Shown here: positions 5,937 to 9,173 of the stretch, one piece after another
How the letters are laid out: the number at the start of each line of letters is the position of its first letter
How positions within the stretch are numbered: the stretch's first letter is position 1
Translations under genes and position numbers: made by a program
Assembly (NCBI GenBank): GCA_039934475.1
Contig: JBDTMC010000314.1
Coordinates: 1 to 9,173, forward strand
DNA length: 9,173 nucleotides
Direction: 5' to 3'
Origin: JBDTMC01 sp039934475
Lineage (GTDB): Bacteria; Acidobacteriota; Terriglobia; Bryobacterales; Bryobacteraceae
The notes under the pieces: generated by a model
The model's database searches: none
Told to the model about the DNA's origin: nothing
The model's input: the letters and a program-made list of their open reading frames with translations, nothing else

Positions 5937-7293
5937 CATTGTGTTTGTGGTGGTCTGCGCCGCCGGGCTCCAGGCACGGGACGAAAAGGTCCGCGATTTT
6001 CAGAAGACCTCCCAGTTGACCGCGAATGGCACCGTACACGTTGAGCATTCCATGGGCGCGGTGCGTGTCCGCACGCAGGCGAAGCAGGAAGTGAATGTAC
6101 GGGCGACCATTCGCTGCTCCGCAGGAAACACTCAAGAAGCGTCAAAGTGTGCCGATCACATCGATATACTTGTGACCGATACCGCGGGCGACGTATCGAT
6201 ACGTACTCGTTATCCGGAGAATGAGGGCCGTAACTGGTTTGGCGGCGGCATCTCGTTCTCCGTCGATTACGACATTGTGATCCCGGCCAATGCGAAGCTC
6301 GATCTGCGCAATCGCTTTGGTGTAGTGGAGGTTACCGGCCTGCGAGCGCCGGGGAGTATTCGCAACTCTAACGGCCGCGTGACTTTCTCCGACGGCAGCG
6401 GCGCGCAGCGGCTTCAGAATTCCTTTGGACCTGTGGAAGTGACCTCCAACACCGGCGATGTGACCATTGAGAACACCAACGGTGAGGTCAGCGTCAGCGC
6501 GGTGACTGGGGCGGTGGACCTTCGCAACAGGTTCGGTAAAATTACTCTCACTAAGGTGGGTTCGGCCGTCGTCCACAACAACAATGGCGCGGTGGAAGCC
6601 AGCGGAGTGGGCGGGACTGCGACCATAACGAACTCGTTCGGTAGCGTCACCGTTACAGACGCCAAGGGCGATGTGATCGTAGATAATTCAAATGGCGCGA
6701 TCGACATTCGCAGCGTGGAAGGCGGAGCAGACCTCAAGACGAGTTTCGCTTCGGTGAAGTTTTCCCGGGTTTCGAAGAAGGTTGCCGTGCGCTCAACTAA
6801 CGCCTCGGTGACTGGCGACAGCGTGGGAGGCTCGGCGCAGGTGGCGGCATCATTCGGCAAAGTAGACCTGCGGGGAATCAAGGGCGGCGCGCGTGTGCAA
6901 GCCTCCAACAGTTCGATCAATCTGGACGAAATTTCGGGGGAAGTCTTTGCCACCACCAGTTTCGGGGGGGTGACTGTGGATGATGCCGGCGGGCCTGTTA
7001 CCGTGGAGAATCAGAACGGCTCCGTTACTGTCACGTCGGTAGCCAAAGGCGCCTGCCAGCCGATCCTGCTGCGCACGACGTTTGCGCCAATTAAGGTGGC
7101 CCTGCCTCCCGGTAAAGGCTACAACCTGGCGGCGAAGACGAGCTTCGGCAAGATCTCATCTGAGCACGAAGTGGCCGCTACCGGCACGATGGGCGATGGC
7201 ATGTTGAACGGCCGCATCGGCTCAGGCGGGTGCGAACTACGGCTGATCGATTCCAACGGCAGCATCGACATTACACGCAGCGTCACAAAGTAA
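5920..7293 (+). CDS. Exported beta-helix protein, DUF4097/putative-adhesin type, with 18-residue rungs
   Basis: Protein of 457 residues. A signal peptide (1-19, ending LQA) exports it. Residues 25-125 form a beta-rich N-terminal region, and residues 127 to about 390 a regular coil of short strands. Phe and Asn alternate at matched positions (F133, N151, F169, N187, F205, N222, F240, N258, F276, N294, F312, N330, F348, N366) with spacing of 18 residues and one of 17. This is what a beta-solenoid with one rung per 18 residues would show, Phe stacking on one row and Asn on another. The C-terminal part (391-457) closes with less regular rungs and Cys379 and Cys438. Start fixed by GGAGGAGG (5903-5910) 9 nt upstream, inside the anti-sigma gene. 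As third gene of the sigma/anti-sigma unit it is likely a cell-envelope protein under the same control. Biochemical function unknown; the adhesin label is only a family name. Confidence 0.85.
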   Translation: MIRATSIVFVVVCAAGLQARDEKVRDFQKTSQLTANGTVHVEHSMGAVRVRTQAKQEVNVRATIRCSAGNTQEASKCADHIDILVTDTAGDVSIRTRYPENEGRNWFGGGISFSVDYDIVIPANAKLDLRNRFGVVEVTGLRAPGSIRNSNGRVTFSDGSGAQRLQNSFGPVEVTSNTGDVTIENTNGEVSVSAVTGAVDLRNRFGKITLTKVGSAVVHNNNGAVEASGVGGTATITNSFGSVTVTDAKGDVIVDNSNGAIDIRSVEGGADLKTSFASVKFSRVSKKVAVRSTNASVTGDSVGGSAQVAASFGKVDLRGIKGGARVQASNSSINLDEISGEVFATTSFGGVTVDDAGGPVTVENQNGSVTVTSVAKGACQPILLRTTFAPIKVALPPGKGYNLAAKTSFGKISSEHEVAATGTMGDGMLNGRIGSGGCELRLIDSNGSIDITRSVTK

Positions 7294-7295
7294 AG

Positions 7296-8771
7296 TTATG
7301 CTCGCGGCAGTCCGCGCGTCTGAATTGGCTTCTCGCCGTCGGGCTTGGGTACAAAGAAGTCCTGCCACTTTAGATCGCACTCGCGGATCATCTGCAGGCC
7401 ATACTCGCAGCGCCCCAGATTCGCATCGGTGTTATTGGTGCCGAAGCTGAACTTCACGCCCGCCGCTTTCGCCATCTTGACGAAAGCGGCACTCGGCAGT
7501 CTGTAACGGTTGTTCAACTCCATCGCCACGCCGTTTCGCCGCAGCGCATCCACTACCCGCTCCATGCGCTCGCGCGTCCATAGTTCGTCATAACGCGGAG
7601 CAATCACGTCGGGCAGGAACGTCGGGTTGGCGTAGATGTCCACCGGTTCGTGGTCGTAGATCCATTCAATGCGCTTCACCAGCATGTCCATGAATTTCTG
7701 AGGCTCCGCGATCTCGCCCACTTCTTCTTTGATCCACGTGCGCATGCGGCGGCCATTGTCGTCGGTCCAGGTCATGGAATCGGTAAAGACGTAATCGAAC
7801 TGTGCGATGGTCTCTTTCGAAAACATCGTGACCCATTCGCGGCCTTCGGCCTGCATCGCCACGAATGCGGGTTGGCGCTTCATGCTGTTCAGGAACTCGC
7901 GGGCGCCCGCGTCATCCGACACCGGAAACAGCTTGCCACAATTCACTGCAATGCCATATTGGATGCCGGTACGGCGCGATTCGCGCAGGGCATTGTCCAG
8001 TGTCAGTCCGCCCTTCAGATGGACGTGATAGTCCACAACAGGGTAGTTCTTGGCGCCAAGCGCAAGAAGTTCGCGCCACGTCTCGTCGACGACCGGTGGC
8101 GACGACTTGTCACTGTCTGAGTCCGCCAGTGGGCGTACCACGATATTTCGGAAGAGGGCTTTGGAACCAGGGTCGTGACACTGCAGCGCAAATGTGCCAC
8201 CACCTAACACGCGGCCACGGCCTGGTTCTGCCTTCACCGGCGGATCGGGCTCCACGAAGTCCACCAGCAGCAAACCGCTTACGGAGATCTGCACGCGCTT
8301 GCCACGCACGACCACGTGCATAGGGAACCATTCGTCATCGCGAGCGAAGCTCTTGTAAACGTTGCTCACGCCATACAGCGAGCCCGTCTTTTTCCGTTCG
8401 CGGTATGTGCCCTCGCCCAGTGCACTGTTGTTCACCTGGACTTCAAAACCCTCAGCGGGGAATCCGTCGGCCTGATAGTGCGTGTGAAAGAAGACGCCGG
8501 AGTTGCACAGCGGCCGCGTCATCACTTCCACTTTTAGTTCGAAGTTGCTGAACTCATGGCCGCGGATGGGGCCGTCGTAAAACAAGTGGGCACGCGGGCC
8601 ATCCGCCGCAATCGCGCCATCCACAACACGGAACGAATGCGACCCCCCGCTCTCCTTCCATCCATTGAGCGTCTTGCCGTCGAAGAGCGGCACCCAATCA
8701 GAAGTGCTCTGCGCAAGCACCACCGGCGCGGCCACTAAGGACGCAAGAAGAGAACGCCGTGAAACAGACAT
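7296..8771 (-). CDS. Exported DUF1080 (3-keto-glycoside hydrolase family) plus PHP-like domain fusion protein
   Basis: Protein of 491 residues. SRRSLLASLVAAPVVLA (4-20) looks like a twin-arginine-type export signal. Residues 25-213 are a DUF1080 domain (WVPLFDGKTLNGWK at the start; FSNFELKVEVMTRPLCNSGVFFHTHY at 74-99; GFEVQV at 108-113), a jelly-roll family that includes 3-keto-disaccharide hydrolases. After a Ser/Asp-rich linker (217-230), residues 231-480 resemble a PHP-type metal-dependent hydrolase: DYHVHLKGG with His249 and His251, Glu309, His374, ANPTFLPDVIAPRYDELWTRERM (381-403), Glu419 in AMELNNRYRLPS, and SFGTNNTDAN (442-451) where PHP proteins often show a SDAH-like motif. Metal binding is therefore plausible but not assured. 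AGGAG (8782-8778) lies 6 nt before the ATG. On its own strand; the stop is two bases from that of the beta-helix gene. The DUF1080 call is firm, the PHP call moderate. Confidence 0.85.
   Translation of the reverse strand: MSVSRRSLLASLVAAPVVLAQSTSDWVPLFDGKTLNGWKESGGSHSFRVVDGAIAADGPRAHLFYDGPIRGHEFSNFELKVEVMTRPLCNSGVFFHTHYQADGFPAEGFEVQVNNSALGEGTYRERKKTGSLYGVSNVYKSFARDDEWFPMHVVVRGKRVQISVSGLLLVDFVEPDPPVKAEPGRGRVLGGGTFALQCHDPGSKALFRNIVVRPLADSDSDKSSPPVVDETWRELLALGAKNYPVVDYHVHLKGGLTLDNALRESRRTGIQYGIAVNCGKLFPVSDDAGAREFLNSMKRQPAFVAMQAEGREWVTMFSKETIAQFDYVFTDSMTWTDDNGRRMRTWIKEEVGEIAEPQKFMDMLVKRIEWIYDHEPVDIYANPTFLPDVIAPRYDELWTRERMERVVDALRRNGVAMELNNRYRLPSAAFVKMAKAAGVKFSFGTNNTDANLGRCEYGLQMIRECDLKWQDFFVPKPDGEKPIQTRGLPRA
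7303..7316. terminator. Small GC hairpin at the convergent gene ends
   Basis: CGCGG (7303-7307) pairs with CCGCG (7312-7316) around a four-base loop. It lies 10 nt after the stop of the beta-helix gene and inside the last codons of the minus-strand gene. Read on the minus strand it is followed at a distance by a T-rich stretch (7299-7286). It is the only hairpin seen at this junction and could serve either gene, but the match to an intrinsic terminator is poor. Confidence 0.25.
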
Positions 8772-8827
8772 TAGGATCTCCTGGTGCTACTATATCCCTT
8801 GTCTGCGTCTCAGGCGGCTTTCAGGCG

Positions 8828-8836
8828 TGATATCTT
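8828..8836 (+). promoter_or_regulatory. Extended -10 candidate for the divergent right-edge gene
   Basis: TGA-TATCTT forms an extended -10 element (TG at 8828-8829, hexamer 8831-8836) with no good -35 box. It ends seven bases before the ATG at 8844, so a transcript would begin at or next to the start codon, and no Shine-Dalgarno is visible there. The 72-base divergent region (8772-8843) must also hold the minus-strand promoter; a TATAGT (8794-8789, minus strand) is a possible -10 for it. Confidence 0.35.
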
Positions 8837-8843
8837 CGTCGCG

Positions 8844-9173
8844 ATGCGACTCTTAGTCCTTCCCCTTCTTGCTGTCGCCTGGCTGGCGGCGGCTCCGTGC
8901 GATCTGTCGCAGTATCGTCCCCAGCAAGGCCTTCACGCGACGGCGCGCGAAGACGGTGTGGCGCTGGAATGGCAAGGCGCCGGCAACGTTACCCTGCGTA
9001 GCGCGATCGTCGTGCGAAACGGCCAGCCCGTGATCAGTGAACTCGCCGCCGGAAAAGCTGTCCTGGGGCGCGATCTGCGGCCTGAGTTCGACGTTACCAC
9101 CGGCATTCGCCGCATCTCGGAACAACAGCTAGCCCCGCTACGAAAACTGGGGATGATGGACCTTGCTTTCCTC
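8844..9173 (+). CDS. Exported protein of unknown function, N-terminal 110 residues (3' end outside window)
   Basis: An open frame from ATG at 8844 runs to the right edge without a stop. It begins with a clear signal peptide (MRLLVLPLLAVAWLAAAP, 1-18) followed by Cys19; the residue before the Cys is Pro, which argues against a lipoprotein signal. The mature part has a beta-strand-rich look (HATAREDGVALEWQGAGNVTLRSAIVVRNGQPVISELA, 31-68), then GRDLRPEFDVTTGIRRISEQQLAPLRKLG (75-103). I recognise no named domain. It is divergent from the DUF1080-PHP gene with 72 bases between starts, so the two may share control. Being cut by the window edge, its length and C-terminal domains are unknown. The competing minus-strand frame over 8853-9125 lacks a ribosome binding site and any recognisable content. 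Confidence 0.7.
   Translation, partial: MRLLVLPLLAVAWLAAAPCDLSQYRPQQGLHATAREDGVALEWQGAGNVTLRSAIVVRNGQPVISELAAGKAVLGRDLRPEFDVTTGIRRISEQQLAPLRKLGMMDLAFL

Noticed and set aside
6298..7089. 54-bp periodicity as a CRISPR array or DNA tandem repeat
   Set aside because: The period is in the protein and the DNA copies differ strongly. There are no identical repeats or spacers.
8853..9125. Minus-strand open frame of 90 codons at the right edge
   Set aside because: It is antisense to the 8844 frame, which has a clear signal peptide. The minus frame has no ribosome binding site or recognisable domain.

Overview
The window reads as a piece of chromosome from a soil- or sediment-type Acidobacteriota, most like the Bryobacterales/Solibacter group. 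This is inferred from protein style: a PadR regulator paired with a small membrane protein of the permease-prefix type, a DUF1080 protein with an RR signal, a DUF4097-like beta-helix protein behind an ECF sigma/anti-sigma pair, and a barley-ExoI-like GH3 glucosidase. The DNA is GC-rich and dense with genes. I see no mobile elements, CRISPR arrays, tRNA or rRNA genes.

Layout. (1) 1-1102: the C-terminal two-thirds of a GH3 beta-glucosidase entering from the left edge. (2) 1103-1383: an intergenic region holding a hairpin, a consensus-like sigma70 promoter and a leader of about 190 nt for a GAF-ANTAR protein (1384-2022). (3) 2023-2265: an intergenic region with a strong GC hairpin, then a PadR promoter whose -10 lies inside a perfect TACA/TGTA palindrome and whose start codon sits where transcription should begin. 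(4) 2266-4683: four tightly overlapping genes, namely PadR regulator, small multi-pass membrane protein, membrane-anchored SRPBCC protein and secreted cyanophycinase-like peptidase S51. (5) 4752-7293: ECF sigma factor, zinc-finger anti-sigma factor and an exported beta-helix protein built of regular 18-residue rungs. (6) 7296-8771, minus strand: an exported protein joining a DUF1080 (3-keto-glycoside hydrolase family) domain to a PHP-like metal-dependent domain. Its stop codon is two bases from that of the beta-helix gene. (7) 8844 to the right edge: a divergent, exported protein of unknown function, cut by the window.

How the parts work together. The PadR cluster looks like one autoregulated transcription unit whose products act at or outside the inner membrane. 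The sigma/anti-sigma cluster looks like an envelope-stress or surface-sensing unit in which a membrane-spanning anti-sigma factor controls a sigma factor co-transcribed with an envelope beta-helix protein. The GH3 and DUF1080 genes both point to extracytoplasmic sugar or glycoside breakdown, but they lie 6 kb apart and nothing in the window couples them. The most unusual signals are the strict Phe/Asn alternation in the beta-helix, the operator/leaderless arrangement of padR, the overlapping PadR-SRPBCC-S51 operon, and an ANTAR-type hexaloop hairpin in the leader of the ANTAR gene itself.
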